Assembly: GCA_930367205.1 (NCBI GenBank)
Contig: OV884011.1
Span: 112,273,139-112,337,138, forward strand
Direction of reading: 5' to 3'
DNA length: 64,000 bases
Origin: Acanthosoma haemorrhoidale
Lineage: Eukaryota > Arthropoda > Insecta > Hemiptera > Acanthosomatidae
How positions within the stretch are numbered: position 1 is the stretch's first letter; each line of letters opens with the position of its first letter. The notes below the pieces were generated by a model. That model was not told the origin of the DNA. It saw only the letters and a list, made by a program, of their open reading frames with translations, and did not search any database. Made by a program: the position numbers and the translations under genes. Positions 12,949 to 25,175 of the stretch are shown here, piece by piece.

Positions 12949-13825
12949 AAAAGTTTAAGAAAAAAATTATAATGAAATCTATAGGCAGATTAACTAATAT
13001 GAATGTTAGGTTTCATTGATAGATGTGGGAGGGTAAATGGTCAATCCAGTTTGTCATCCCTCGAATCGGGATATTTCTTAATAGCCACAAGAATTTTCAA
13101 GCATTGTCATGATGTGAAGAGTACTGCTAAAAGGAGCAGTTCAAGTGAGATTTACACGTTATGGCTTCGCAAGTTTAAATTGGCCTGAATCGGACATCGT
13201 AACTGTTAAAGTCGTCAATAATAATTTAAACTGAAAGAATAAACCAAGAGGAACGGTTGGAGGTAGCATCAAATGGGCTAACATATATCACCACCAACCC
13301 ACCAACTTGCATAATAAAGCGACCTATTAAGTGACCAATCATTCCACTTGAGACGACATCATAAACTAAAGACTACGATCTGTTGACCGTCTTTCGGCTC
13401 ACCCGTTGAATATTGATGTTGCAGAAGTGTGACGTTCATTAAACAGTAGTCACATTGTAGTCCATTCGCGATAATTCTAGCAAGAAAACGCTATCAACAT
13501 TGAAACGTAGACTACACACTACTAACAGCGTATTATAATGAGTCTGATTTTACGCTTGGTCATTTATTAACAAGCAAGCAAAAAGCTCCAACTCCCAAAG
13601 ATTGTTTTCATACTTCTTGGAGAGGCATTGGGGAAAAGTCGAAAAAGTTCACTTTGAAAAAACAGGCAGATCTAAATTCTTTATTTTTATTATTATACTT
13701 TTTTTTAGTTTATATCAATAAAATTAATCAGCTAATTTGGTGTTGATGGAAGAGACCACTTATATAGGCCGTGAATAATATCTCCTAGCCTCCACGAAAT
13801 TTTTATTTGATGAGCAATTTTAATG
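12949..13825. other. Non-coding stretch, nothing identified
   Basis: No gene, repeat or structured element could be supported here. Confidence 0.45.
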
Positions 13826-14263
13826 ACAACTCTATGTAGTCATCATCAAACACCAAAAGGCAATAGTATTACACATCGCCACATCTATAACCAATTAATA
13901 TATTTATAATGCTGTTTTAAAAACAAATAAATATAGATAAAATATACTAAAACAAAGAAATGGTCAATTATAATCAAAGATAAAGCTTTAACTTAAATTT
14001 CATAAATTGAAAAAAGATTTTAATAAATTACAATAAATATCCACAACTCTATGTAGCCATCATCAAACACCACAAGGCTAGCAATAGTATTACACATCGT
14101 CACATCTATAACCAATTAATTTATTCCTAATACTGTCTTAGAAACAAATAAATGTAGATAAAATATACTAAAACAAAGAAATGGTCAAATATAATCAAAG
14201 ATTAAGCTTTAACTTAAATGTCATAAATTGAATAAAGACTTTACTAAATTGCAATAAATCTCC
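13826..14263 (+). repeat. Two-copy tandem repeat, unit 217 bp
   Basis: Unit 1 (13826-14042) and unit 2 (14043 to about 14263) align along their whole length, both starting ACAACTCTATGTAG. Shared blocks include CATCATCAAACACCA, AATAGTATTACACATCG, CACATCTATAACCAATTAAT, AAAATATACTAAAACAAAGA, AATGGTCAA and AAGCTTTAACTTAAAT. The units differ by scattered substitutions and a few small indels (for example CAAAAGGCAATAG against CACAAGGCTAGCAATAG), so the duplication is fairly recent but not brand new. A few bases that may begin a third unit follow. The sequence is AT-rich with no open frame. It may be the minimum version of a satellite-like array. Confidence 0.9.
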
Positions 14264-15290
14264 AAACTCTTAATACCGCTAAAATACAATAACACTTACT
14301 AGAAGATTTTACTTTATTAGTCAGTTTAGTCAAGTCACGTATAATGTGTATCATTATACTTGTTTATTCATTATATAATTTTTATAAAATAAAACCTTGC
14401 ATATAAGTATAGTAGCGATGCTACAGGAAATACAAAAATAATTTGTAAATAGATTCGCCTGAGGATCTATAATTATATATAATAATCTGTAAATTTAAAG
14501 GGGCTATAAAAGGGGAAAGGAAAAAAAAAATAAATAAAAGCTATGATCATTGTTGAAATAGTTATACAAATATTAATAATAAAATGTATGTGCAAGTCAC
14601 CTCATCAATGATTGTATCTGACTTACTTTTCAACTTGGGTCTCTATTTATTATAGAATCAACACTTTTAATGTTTGCTCCCTTCCCCCAGTAAATAAAAT
14701 ATTTTCTTATATTTTGAAAATTATACGAATACAAATTAGAAAAATAAAATAAGTAGCTACAATGACTATTTACAATTTATTTATGGACGATTATCTTGTT
14801 CTACCTGAAGATAACTACAATTGTATAATACGAACCACTTAAGTGGACAAGTTTCCCATGGTGTAAAATTGTAATTTTTCCATCATATTTTCACTCACCT
14901 AGAAAAAAAAGAAAATATTAGATTAAAAATACATATATGATTATTTTCAGTGAATACCTCACCAATGATTAAGATTAAGATTAAAGGTATCTTTAATTGT
15001 TTAGTATTTGTTAGTAATTTTACATCGTTTTATCAAAAACTCAATTTTTTCCAAAATATAATAGCAGATTATCAAATTTGAATGAACATATCTACAACTG
15101 GATAGATGCTAACAGATGATAACTAGACAGACTTACAACAGTCAAGAGCCCAGGTGTGGTGGGACATAAAGAGATATAGCCTCTTAGAGTGGACCTGCCT
15201 TTTCTGGCTAATCATATAGAAATTTAAGAGACCTTACTCATGAAATGAGATGAAAATGCAACTAATTGTTGTATTTTGCGAAATACATTA
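14264..15290. other. AT-rich non-coding stretch
   Basis: Very AT-rich, with A-runs (for example 14519-14530). No gene or repeat family is recognised. Confidence 0.5.
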
Positions 15291-15360
15291 GGGGTAATTC
15301 TATGGTGAAGTGGTTAGCGCAACTGATTTATGATGTGAACCTTCATTATTCAAAACCATA
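15291..15360 (+). repeat. tRNA-like SINE head or tRNA pseudogene fragment
   Basis: TGGTGAAGTGG at 15303-15313 fits the Pol III box A consensus TRGYNNARNGG exactly and continues as TTAGCGCA, as in many tRNA D-arms. About 35 bases further on, TATTCAAAACC (about 15347-15357) resembles box B but with mismatches in the leading GG and one inner position. No full cloverleaf could be drawn. The most likely explanations are a decayed tRNA-derived SINE head or a tRNA pseudogene; a chance match cannot be excluded. Confidence 0.35.
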
Positions 15361-15726
15361 AACGAACTGTTTTTAATTAATTTCGTTTGCAGCTTTAGCT
15401 CTGCATGGATAGCCCTAGTACACAAAGTCGTACAAAGTACAAAGTATACAAAACAAAAACATTTCCAACTCACACCTAGTCACTTCTCATCAAAGTTCGT
15501 AAATTTGACTACTCGAGTTGAAGATGAACGAACGAGCAAAGGAAATGATTTCAACAGATTACAGATGCAAATTCTATTCCCGTAGTAACCCAAATTACTT
15601 CTCATATCAGTTCTAATTCAAATTGCCAACGACGACCAATTATACCACGCCTACGCTGTGCGAAGAGCCTCGGACTAAATCGCTAAGCAACAATCCGTAA
15701 TCATCCAGGAGAGACAAAGCACATAG

Positions 15727-15948
15727 GGACTGACAGCATACATTAACCCAGCGCATACCACTGATGGCGGACTACGTGCTACGAGGAATAACCGGCGTAG
15801 GAAGAACAATGGAGAACCGCTGAGACGAATCGACCCTTTCACTAGAGAGGAGAACTTCATCCGAGCATATTCGGAACTGATCTGGATCGATAAGGAACTC
15901 ACATCGGATACATGGCTTCTATATAACAGGGTGAAAGGTGTGCTTTAA
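15727..15948 (+). CDS. Unrecognised 73-codon open segment in a GC-richer block
   Basis: The frame is open from just after a TAG (15724-15726) to a TAA at 15946-15948 and has no ATG start of its own. The peptide includes a basic run (RNNRRRKNNG) followed by an acidic and aromatic section (TREENFIRAYSELIWIDKEL). The same frame upstream, to about 15640, has two stops within otherwise protein-like sequence, as in a decayed transposon gene. The block is GC-richer than both flanks. A minus-strand frame of 75 codons overlaps it, so one of the two must be a shadow. I cannot assign a family; a relic of a mobile-element ORF is the simplest reading. Confidence 0.2.
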   Translation, partial: GLTAYINPAHTTDGGLRATRNNRRRKNNGEPLRRIDPFTREENFIRAYSELIWIDKELTSDTWLLYNRVKGVL

Positions 15949-18344
15949 TAAAGGCAGGGATAAACTTTTACCTGATTAAAGTGGCTGTTAGAGTAAACGC
16001 TTCATTGGATACGAACTACTTTGTATACAACCCCCACCCTCCGCCATACAATATTGCCGCGTAATACAGTACCTGTCTCCAAGGAAATTCACAAAGTGAG
16101 GGAAAATGGAACTGACAGCGGGTAGTATCTCGGAAGGGACGACATTCTATTGACTGTATAATAGAACGAAGAAAGAAAAACCCAAACTTCTTCTGGACAA
16201 ATCAAGCCAAAACTTAAAGAAAAGGAACTAACAGTGCAGAATCAATAATCACCTTAGAGAGTTAAACGCCTTTGTTGACCTCATACCCAAAGATTTATAT
16301 TTTTTTTGGAAATTATTCATTATTTAAGTGTTACGTTATTGTTTTTGTTATTTTTATTATTTTGTCTCTTTTTTATTTCTTAAAATGTACCAAAATAACA
16401 TTTATAACGTCATTTAAAAATTGTTAAATATGTTTCAATTATTATCATACGTGTAATATGAATATATAGTTCTAATATATGTATGTTAAAAAACACCTCG
16501 TGGTATATGTCTCCCTATGAGTTGTTCTTAAGTTCTTAGTATATAAGGGTGTACAATTTCAGAAACGAAAAGTTGATCGTATCTTGGCAGAAAGTCATCA
16601 GGAGAGGCATATAAACTAATGTTTAATGTAAGACTAAAACGTTTACTGTGTTAGTGTAATGAGCATATTACTAGGTTAATTTAACGAATACCCAAATGTT
16701 ATTCCTAAGATAGTAAATATATATTGTTATGATATTTTTATTTGCCATTATTACATCTTTCTAGGTGATAAAGAGTTTTAGTGTATAATTGTATTAATTT
16801 CAAAAGCTCATATTTTTTCCCCATCTGTTTTATTCGGAATTCTATTCATGTTTCGACTTTCTAATCTGAGCAGGGAATGAGTGAAAGATTGGTGTCTAAT
16901 CGTGTTGTAATGGCGATCCCATTCCTTCAAAAACAACTTGTCTAAAAATCAGGTTTTGAAAACACGCTATTAAGATAAGAATTGAGATCTGACATGGAAA
17001 AATAAATCGAGTCAGCTTGTTGCATTCACTTAGTAAACCTTACATTTTCTAAACCATACTATGTTCGACCGGGACAATATAGAAAATAAATAATTATAAA
17101 TAACCAAAGATTAGATATTATTATTAATTAATCAAACATTTATCTGCAATAATTTTATGTACAAACAGTAATGTAGACATTTTTTTTTTTCATTAGGGAT
17201 AAGTCAATCTCTTATTTTATTGTTCACTGAGAATAAAATCGAAAAATGATTTTGATGCTTTTTTTAGCTTATATGAAATCTCTCACTATTTTTAGCGTTG
17301 GGAGGGCCTTTCTGCCCCACAAACTGACATGATTCATTACATAGGGCTCACATTCAGACAACAGAATGACATAGGTTGGATTGGTGAAACATGCTGATTT
17401 TGATGCATATGTACATGTGTGTTCCATTTATGTAAAGATTCCAAAATGTGGAATGAAACTCACTCTGCATACATCAGATAAAGGGTTAACTAAAAAAAAT
17501 CCTTAACCAAAACGGACAGAGATGAAAACAGCCCATATCTTCAATTTATTCATCACAATTACCATTTAAATAAAAAAGTGCGGAGATGTATGATACTTTC
17601 ATACTGAAACCTAAATGGACACCTCAAAACTTTTCAAAAATAAAATTCCCGTTTAGGGCATATCTCTTGACTGTTTGATGCACTAAATGTTTTCATAACG
17701 TAAAATATTGACAACAGGCTTGCGCAGAAAATAACAATGCGTATAATTCACAGGGGGAACTTATTTAGTAAACATAATACCATCCTTTCCTGTCAAAGTA
17801 GCAAAAAAAAAAACACTTCAGTAATACCAGAACATGTTAAATTCCTATCATACTTCGGTTTCAAACAACCAATCCTTCCTCATTAATCGATATGTTTTGT
17901 TGAGATGGTCCGTAAATACCCGATATACTACAAGTCACAGACTTAGAAAACGTCCAGCCGCTACAATCGAACGTCCTACTTGCCGGAGAACTAGAGGCGG
18001 AGGATCGGACATTGTGGCGGCATTTCCGTTACAGACCTCCTTTAGCCAGGACCTGTCATTATAACTGACTATCCCTAACGGTGACCCCTATCGAGCATGA
18101 GGGCATTAAATATATCTGCGACACAGAGTCGGCCCGTGTTGACTGTGAGTTACCTCGTTCGATAGTCGCCTCGTCGCTGACGGTGCAGGCATATGGGGCA
18201 CATTAGCAAACTGTAACGGGATGGCGGCTTCAGAGAAAATTTATAATCTGATTGACGCACTAGGATTTTAAATTACTTAAACCATGTTTCTACGCCTACA
18301 CTCCTCTGGAGCACCTTCTGCTATCTACAAATGGAATTTATTTA
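15949..18344. other. AT-rich non-coding stretch
   Basis: No gene or repeat is recognised. A short GC-richer part at about 17940-18240 has an open frame (76 codons, ending near 18064) of no recognisable family. Confidence 0.45.
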
Positions 18345-18935
18345 TTGTGATAAAATTCCAAATGGACTTATTGGGCAGTAAGTAATTGAGATAAAAGTTC
18401 TCATTCATACCATATTTACAATTTTCATTCACTCGCCCATTCAAACAGTATTTATAAACAGCCTAGAGAAATCCCAAATCCGCATGGTTGTCACCTCCTT
18501 CGCATGCGAAAGAGGAAGTGGGGTTTTGAGAAGTCCACCACGCTCCTCCGTCAGCCACGTCACCGGTCACGAGCCAGTGGAGGCTGACGAAGAGCGCGAG
18601 AGCCACATACGCTCAGGACAGGATTGGAGTAACTGGCCATTGCTAGGACTCACACTGTCACGTCCTATGAATATAAATAAATAAAACTGACGTTTTAGTT
18701 TCCGAGGAGGATTGTAGGGATGAGTGGCGCAGTGCAAGGACTTTGGACGGGATGAATTAGGATTAGGGTGGTTGGATAGGTCACTATGGAATTTTATGAG
18801 CTTGGAAGGGATGGATTCAAGAATATGAGTTATATTAAGATTATTATGAAGGGTTCTGTTGCTGACGTAATAAGGGGCATTTACTATTGTTCGTAGGACT
18901 TTTGTTTGTAAGGATTGGATACTCTTCTGTTTAAA
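18345..18935 (-). mobile_element. LINE A copy (Jockey-like): ORF2 C-terminus plus 3' UTR
   Basis: Reading right to left, 18926-18687 encodes about 80 residues of the ORF2 C-terminus, downstream of the reverse transcriptase. Motifs are IQSLQTKVLRTIVNAPYYVS, RTLHNNLN and LHCATHPYNPPRKLKRQ, in one unbroken frame. The same protein is seen at 57.15-57.59 kb. The 3' UTR follows down to 18345, with GTCACCTCCTTCGCATGCGA, the CATTCATACCATATTTACA block, and a diverged 3' terminus TTATTGGGCAGTAAGTAATT. Near the end of the coding part a short AT-rich segment (about 18665-18690) replaces the usual WPR..LL ending. The open frame continues past both ends into unrelated sequence (19082 to 18567), so it is an artificial chimera rather than a gene. 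The copy is 5'-truncated at about 18930. Confidence 0.85.
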
Positions 18936-20374
18936 AAAGTATTTTATACAAGGGACAAAATTTAAAAAAAGAGATACAAACAAATATTTTAGTGTTGAAA
19001 CATTCTTGGTTTGTTCTCTGCCGGATGGGTCGGCCTTGGGAAGACAACAACTATCCACCTGAAGAAAATTGCGGATAATCATAGTTTCTCTTCGTAATCG
19101 GATGAATTTCGGAAATTCCTAGTGTTAGACTGAGTGGTTTCCAGCTTTGTCTTCATGTATTTGCGATTTCAGTACCTGTGAAGATACTTGTGAGCCTCTT
19201 GTGCATTTATGTCGTAGAAGTTGAGAATTCGTGTCGGTTGACGAGCGGCTACAGTTAAGTCTCCAGTTCACAAAAGTGAAATAATTATTCATCAAGGGAG
19301 CGAACACTATGAACCGTGCAGTTCTAATTCATTGGTACGGTCCCAAAACTGAACTCATCTATATTATACACAACGACTAAAATCCCCCCCCCCCGATAAA
19401 ACGTACAGGGTACGTTAGTAACAGTCTATAAAAATAATTTAAAAAGTTACTTTTAAAATCAGTTTCGCTTAAATCCTTGACTGATTTTTCATTAGGGATT
19501 ACGCCAGATCTTCGGATATAATTGAAGACGTAGACGCGTAGATTGTACGCCGTAACCCAGATTACTGGGAACAAGGCATGTTGGTATTGGCAATGATACA
19601 GCCTAGTAAAAGAAAGCGAGAAGAATAAATTGGCCCTATTTAATGTTTCAGTCGTTATGTTTTTAGGTTGAAAAGACTAAGGAATGTTCTGAAGCCCAAA
19701 AACGGGGAAAACCCCACATATTTTAAAATCGTTTTATTATAACAAATATAATGTAAAGTACACCAAAAAATGTTTCACTTGTACCGTACTGAACGCGGCT
19801 TACTTTTTTTTTTCTTTTTTAATACTATAAAGGTTTCTTTTATCAGTCTGGTTAGGGAACAGAGTTGAAGAACCAGGAACGGAACAAATTAGAAACTAAA
19901 CGGACCATGAATACAACTGCTGCGGCACTTCCGGTCTTTACTGTTAGGAAAAAAATAGCAAGTTCCGGATATATTGAGTTGAATGAATAGGGAAAAAACT
20001 GTTTATGTAAAAAAAAATTTGTGATTTCGGGATTTTGTCTGAAATGTTTATTAAATTTAATTAAATCCAGTACAGGTACTGAACGGTTTTTAGGGGAATA
20101 TAATGGGAAATTTGAATTAACGTGTGTATTTTCCTCTATATGTCCGATAAGGTACTCTATCAACTAACCATCCTACTTACCATCTGTGTTATCTCTGAAG
20201 CATATCCTCTAGCACTTCTGAGCAATCAGAGTCAGATCGACAATAGAGGTCTTCATGTCACCACATTATAGCAATTGACAGATGTAGGAATAAGTGATTG
20301 AGAGGAGAGGAAACAAGGAGTCTTTATTAGGAGTGAAGGAGAGCGTTCTGTATTAACTTCTTTACTGTGCTAAA
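18936..20374. other. Non-coding stretch, C-homopolymer
   Basis: No gene is recognised. There is a run of 11 C at 19384-19394 and several A/T runs. Minus-strand frames of 60-100 codons match nothing known. Confidence 0.45.
19384..19394. repeat. Poly(C) tract, 11 bases
   Basis: Uninterrupted C run in AT-rich surroundings. Confidence 0.9.
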
Positions 20375-21835
20375 ATTACATTCTGCCCTATTAGGCAATA
20401 AGTAATGAAATGAATGTTCTCATTCATACCATATTTACATCATTCACTCGCTCATTCATACAGTATTTACAAACAGCCCAGAGGCCTCCCAAAACCACAT
20501 GGTTGTCACCTCCCTTGCATACAAAAGAGGAAGCGGAGTCTTGGGAAGTCCCCACACTCCTCTGTCAGGCGCTTCACCGGATACGAACTAGCGGTGGCTG
20601 ACAAAGTGCGCGAGAGCCACATACGCTCAGGATATGATTGGAGAAACTAGCCATTGCCAGGACTACCACTGTCACACATTTATAGCAGGTCACGAGGCCA
20701 GTGCCGTTTCAGTCTCCGAGGAGAATTATAGGGATGAGTGGTGCAGTGCACACTCACAAATGCTGTGCTACGGGATTAGGGTGGTTGGATAGTGGCTACT
20801 ATGGAATTTCATAAAATTGGAAGGGTTGAGTTCAAGAATGTAAGGCATATTAAGATCGTTATGAAGGGTTTTGTTGCTGACGTAATAAGGGGCATTTAAT
20901 ATATTGTTCTCATGACGTTCGATTGAAAGGATTGGATACGCTTGATGTTCGACTTTTTTGCTGTCCCCCATAGCTCTATTCCTTATGTCCAGATTGGCTT
21001 AAGTATAGCTTTGTAGATTAGTAATTTATTTACTATCGAGAGATGGGATGTCCTTTCAAGTAGTCTGTACAATTGTCTAAAGCGTCTGTTTAGTTCTTGT
21101 CTTTTTAGCCTCGTATGTGGGTTCACGGTCAGCCGTTTGTCGAGATGGAAGCCGAGAAGTACCGTACCGTCTCGGATACAGGGAGAGGAATGGAATTAAA
21201 ATAAACTAGTGGACAAGACTTGCGACACAGGGTGAAGGTAATGTGGGAACATTTTGCTTCATTAGCTTAGATCCGCCATTGGTTGCGCCATTTTTCGATC
21301 TCATCAAGGTGTTTTTGAAGGTTATGGGGTGCTATGTTGGGGTCTGGTTGGGATGGGAAGACTGCAGTGTCATCTACTAATGTGGCCAAGAAGGTATTGG
21401 GGGTAGAGGGGACATCATCGGTGTATAGGTTATAGACGATGGGACCCATGTCACTGCCCTGTGGAACTCCTGCTTTTATGGTATAGTAGTTAGAATATTC
21501 TAAACCACAGCGGGCTTGGAAGAAGCTGTTTGAAAGGTAAGGCTGTAGGATTAGGAAAAGGGACTGTGGTAAATATCTTTTGAGCTTGCAAACCTACGTG
21601 CCAAACCCTGTCAAAAGCTTGAGCTATATCAAGTAAGGCAGCAGGGCAATACTGTTTGGTTTCAATGGCTGAGGAGATGTGATCAACAACGCGAAGGCGT
21701 TGTCGATGACGGAAACCAATCTAGTGTGTAGGAAAAAGGTTTTTGGTTTCAACAATTGGAAGTGGACGTTTTAATAGGAGTTTCTAAAATATTTTTGAGA
21801 GGATAGGGTTCAAGAATTTAAGGAGGTCAGACAAG
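20375..21835 (-). mobile_element. LINE A copy (Jockey-like): partial reverse transcriptase to 3' end
   Basis: This is the longest LINE A copy. From right to left it encodes, with stops and frameshifts, NPILSKIF.KLLLKRPLPI (about 21830-21730), a GFR-like block, a DIAQAFDRVWH block (DxxxAFD, RT motif A region), a VPQGSD.GP block, and YTDDVPSTPNTFLATLVDDT, where the catalytic F/YADD appears as LVDD (21369-21377). Then come the basic RR/KRQELNRRF region, the IWT.GIELWGTAKKSNIKRI region, NAPYYVSNKTLHNDLN, and the 3' UTR ending near 20376 with TGCCTAATAGGGCAGAATGT. It is a dead, 5'-truncated Jockey-clade LINE, judged by RT motif order and the lack of LTRs. The 60-codon and 67-codon minus-strand frames inside it are fragments of the same ORF2. 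Confidence 0.9.
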
Positions 21836-22339
21836 CTAGAGCTATTTTTTTGGCGGATATAATAATATAAATCACTGCTCTTTCGTAACTGCTCCAATAA
21901 GATGGCTATATATAACAAGACGCCTATGATGTATGGAACAGGCGGAGAGAAGTCAACGCCCTCACATAAGAAATGAATAAGCCAGAGGAAACCAAGGTGT
22001 GCCCAGGATGCGTAAAGTGTGAGGCAGAACGTTGCAGGGTCAATTGTTAAAATCGGCCGCTGAAGCCGAAAGCAAAACACTCCTTCCACAATGGCCACTT
22101 AAACTGACAAAAGAATAATTAAAAAGGAAATGTTTAAAAAAATAAAAAGCTGGCAATATATTTTTATATTCCAATAAAAACGTATTGAAAAATTAAGATA
22201 CACGCATAATCAATCAAAGGTACGACCGACCTCACGTATTTTATATTTCCAACAGTTCGGATAAAGTTTTTTTTTTTTTTAGGAAGCAATTCTATCAATA
22301 TCCTTGCTTGAGGAGGGGAACCCTGAAACAGCTAGTGAA
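21836..22339. other. Non-coding stretch upstream of the LINE A copy
   Basis: A minus-strand frame of 104 codons (21784-22098) enters this stretch, but only its last 20 or so residues are LINE A. The rest is unrecognised. A T-run lies at about 22267-22280. Confidence 0.4.
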
Positions 22340-22465
22340 CTGGAGGTTGCCTTGGCTTTATTGTACGAGTGTATATTGTAAATACGGTATGAATGAAAAA
22401 GTAAATGTAAATTTGTAAAAATGGTGTGGATTACCATTTACCTTTTTAGGAGAGATTATAGTTTT
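22340..22465 (+). mobile_element. Probable LINE A 3'-end remnant
   Basis: TGTAAATACGGTATGAATGA, followed by AAAAGTAAATG, matches the TGTAAATATTGTATGAATGA..GAGTGAATG block of the LINE A 3' UTR. It is followed at the right distance by CCTTTTTAGGAGAGATTATA, a diverged form of the 3' terminus. Only the last ~125 bases of the element are present, making it an extremely 5'-truncated and old copy. Confidence 0.5.
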
Positions 22466-25084
22466 CTTCAATTAAAGATTTATTTTTAAAAAAAGTAATA
22501 AAAACTTGACAAATAGTAAATGACTGCTAAAAATGTTAAGGCTAATAAATTATCTTACTAACAGATATTCGCTGTTACACATGGGCACTCAAGCTAAAAA
22601 TACTACTCTTTGTTGCCTGCTTTATAGTTAGAAAACACTAATTAAAATCTTTCAAGAACTGATTAATACATCTTCCTGAAATTTTATTTCAGATTCAAGT
22701 CTGTAAGGTGCATTAATACTGTATCATTTTCCGATTTTGCTCAAATTGAGACTGATTGAATTGTAATAATGTTTCCTAGGGTTTGAACGGTATTTCCAAC
22801 GATTTTTTTTTTTTGGATTACAGGGTAATCAAATAAATAAAAATGGCATGGTGAATTTAAATATTAGTAAAAGGAAATTCTTATGTTCAGGAGGCTTTCT
22901 TAATGTACACATCAAGAAAGCCCCATTCTTGCATGCGGTGCTTGAAAATAATACTGAGTTTTAACCTCTTTTTAAATCTATATTATCCTAATACATAAAT
23001 ATTTCTAGATATCATAATTATGTGCAGAATGTGACTAATAAATAAAACCGTTAGTTTCTTTGCTATTTTCCCACGTTTCTTTGCAGGCAGAAAATGAATT
23101 CCGCAGCGTAGAAAGTGATCAATCGATAGCACTTAGACTGAATTTACGCTTAGAAGCAATTTTAGAGCATACTCATGACCTGAAAATTAAGTTAAAATGA
23201 CGAATTGTGATTTTCATTACAAGCCTTTTCGACCCATGACCTACCCACTCGTATTTTGTAAACCCACACATACCATCCACAACGATTATCTGACGAAGCA
23301 CAATCCACTGCCATCCAAATCCACCAACGCAGGGTGTTCTGGGAACAGCTAGAAATTGTTGCCTCCTTATTCTTCATTGTTTTCCTTGGCCAAACTGGGC
23401 CATCTATTCCAAGGCATTGTGTACCTTAAGATGCAATCACATAATTTAAGACCTCATTAAGAACGAATATTGAATGAGAAATTAATCATTTATGAGACTT
23501 CGTAATGGCGGAAATCTCAAGCAATTGTCATCTCTACAAACAAGGATAAGTCCTTTTGGAAGAATATTATCCAAGAGCACCAAACCTTCAAACACGTTTT
23601 ATTTATATTTAAAAATTATAAAATAATTCATGTTTTTATGTATATTTAATTATAAAATTCATGTTAAAATGTAAAACATAAAAAATTTAAAAAAATGGTG
23701 TATCCGCACCAATTCTAAACCAATTCAAGTTAAATGAAAAATAGATTACCCAGCACAAGTGTCTCATTTAGCAATGCTTTCGTGCAAAAAAAAAAAACCC
23801 TGGATTATCTGTTTTCTAAAATAAAATAACGTTTAAAGAATAAACAACCAATCCAAGTCGATGGAGTAAATATTTGAAATTTTAGAGTTACTTGGTAATT
23901 GGCAATTGCTACGAATAACCCAATGTACATACAAGGTTCAGACATGAGGGGGTTTAACAAATAAAACCCAACGTGAAACCCCTTTCACCTTTTAAAGGTA
24001 CCAATAAATCGTCTTAGCTTTATCCATGTAAGTTTCAAAACAATACAAAATGGTAGTTTTGTCAAAACGTCATCTACACATATTCGCATCTTAAAATTAA
24101 ATATGAAAACCAATTTAAGTTCTTTGAAGCTTAAAACTTCTCGTTAGAACTCTTCTGTAAAAATAGCACTTTTACACGGTTAGGACTCCTCTACAAAATT
24201 GTCGAGGTTACGGCGTAGAGACATCAGATAAGAGTCATGCAGACCACGAACGCAACACGAAAAGTTCAATGACTTTGAAATCGCGACTTACTGGCTGTTT
24301 AAAAGATCACTTTCATTCATTTGAGTTGGTTGCCATGATGAGTTTGAAGCTACGCCTGTGTTACAGCCTGCACAAAAACCTACTGGAGCTAAAATTTTTT
24401 TTCACTGTTTATTTTCATGACAACACACACGACATTACTCCTCGTGCTAAAACATTGGTATCAAGTAGACAATCCAACATTCTAGACTCAAATCAAAGTG
24501 TTGCCTGGTCAGTTTAACGATATTGCTCAGGAAATAAAAGGGTCTTTTTGAGCCCGTCAGAAAAAGCATCAAAACACAGAAATGATTGGTTACATACTTT
24601 CTTGAAAACGCACCGCTAACACTGTAGAGATACAAAACTGTCCCAAAATATTAAGGGAATTTGACGTTACAATTTGGTCATACCGTATAATCTTCAAATA
24701 TTTTTTAGTTAAAAGGCATTAGCTTGAATAATCTGTCTGAAATCTCTCTAGGTAATCCCAACCATGAAGTATATGTACTGTGACGTAGAAAAGTTCGTAA
24801 TCTTCCGTCCACTATCGTTAACGACAATCTCTCTACGTTATCAGAGTCACTTGGCCGTCTAAACTATTATGGTCAGTAGGATACCTAGTTGGGACATTCA
24901 AGGTGTACGCACTATTGTCGAGGGAGCCCGGCTTCTTGCGCTACTGTTTATAGCTCATTAAATAGTTATCTTATTATTCAAAACAATGTTTCTATTATGA
25001 ATCTCGTCCCAGATATATGTAAGCAGTGAAATCACTGAGGGCTTATTATTTTTCTCTTAAGAGTAAGAGCTGTTCTGGTATGCG
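22466..25084. other. AT-rich non-coding stretch
   Basis: No gene or repeat family is identified. Short open frames occur at 23192-23377 (-), 24269-24517 (+) and 24447-24635 (-), the latter two overlapping on opposite strands; none is recognisable. Confidence 0.45.
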
Positions 25085-25175
25085 TGTACCAAAACTTGAG
25101 CTCAACTGTCAAAGGTTGTTGGCTCAATATAGACTTATTGCCTAAAAAGGGAGATTGTAATTTTAGCACATTGAA
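25085..25175 (+). mobile_element. Probable LINE A 3'-terminus remnant
   Basis: ATTGCCTAAAAAGGGAGATT, followed by GTAATTTTAGCA, closely matches the end of the 20.4 kb copy (TTGCCTAATAGGGCAGAATG, TAATTTTAGCA). The sequence to its left is only vaguely similar to the 3' UTR, so the left boundary is uncertain. Confidence 0.45.

Noticed and set aside
18567..19082. 171-codon minus-strand frame, the longest in the window
   Set aside because: Only residues about 53-132 are LINE A ORF2. The rest is unrelated sequence or 3' UTR read through, so it is not a gene.
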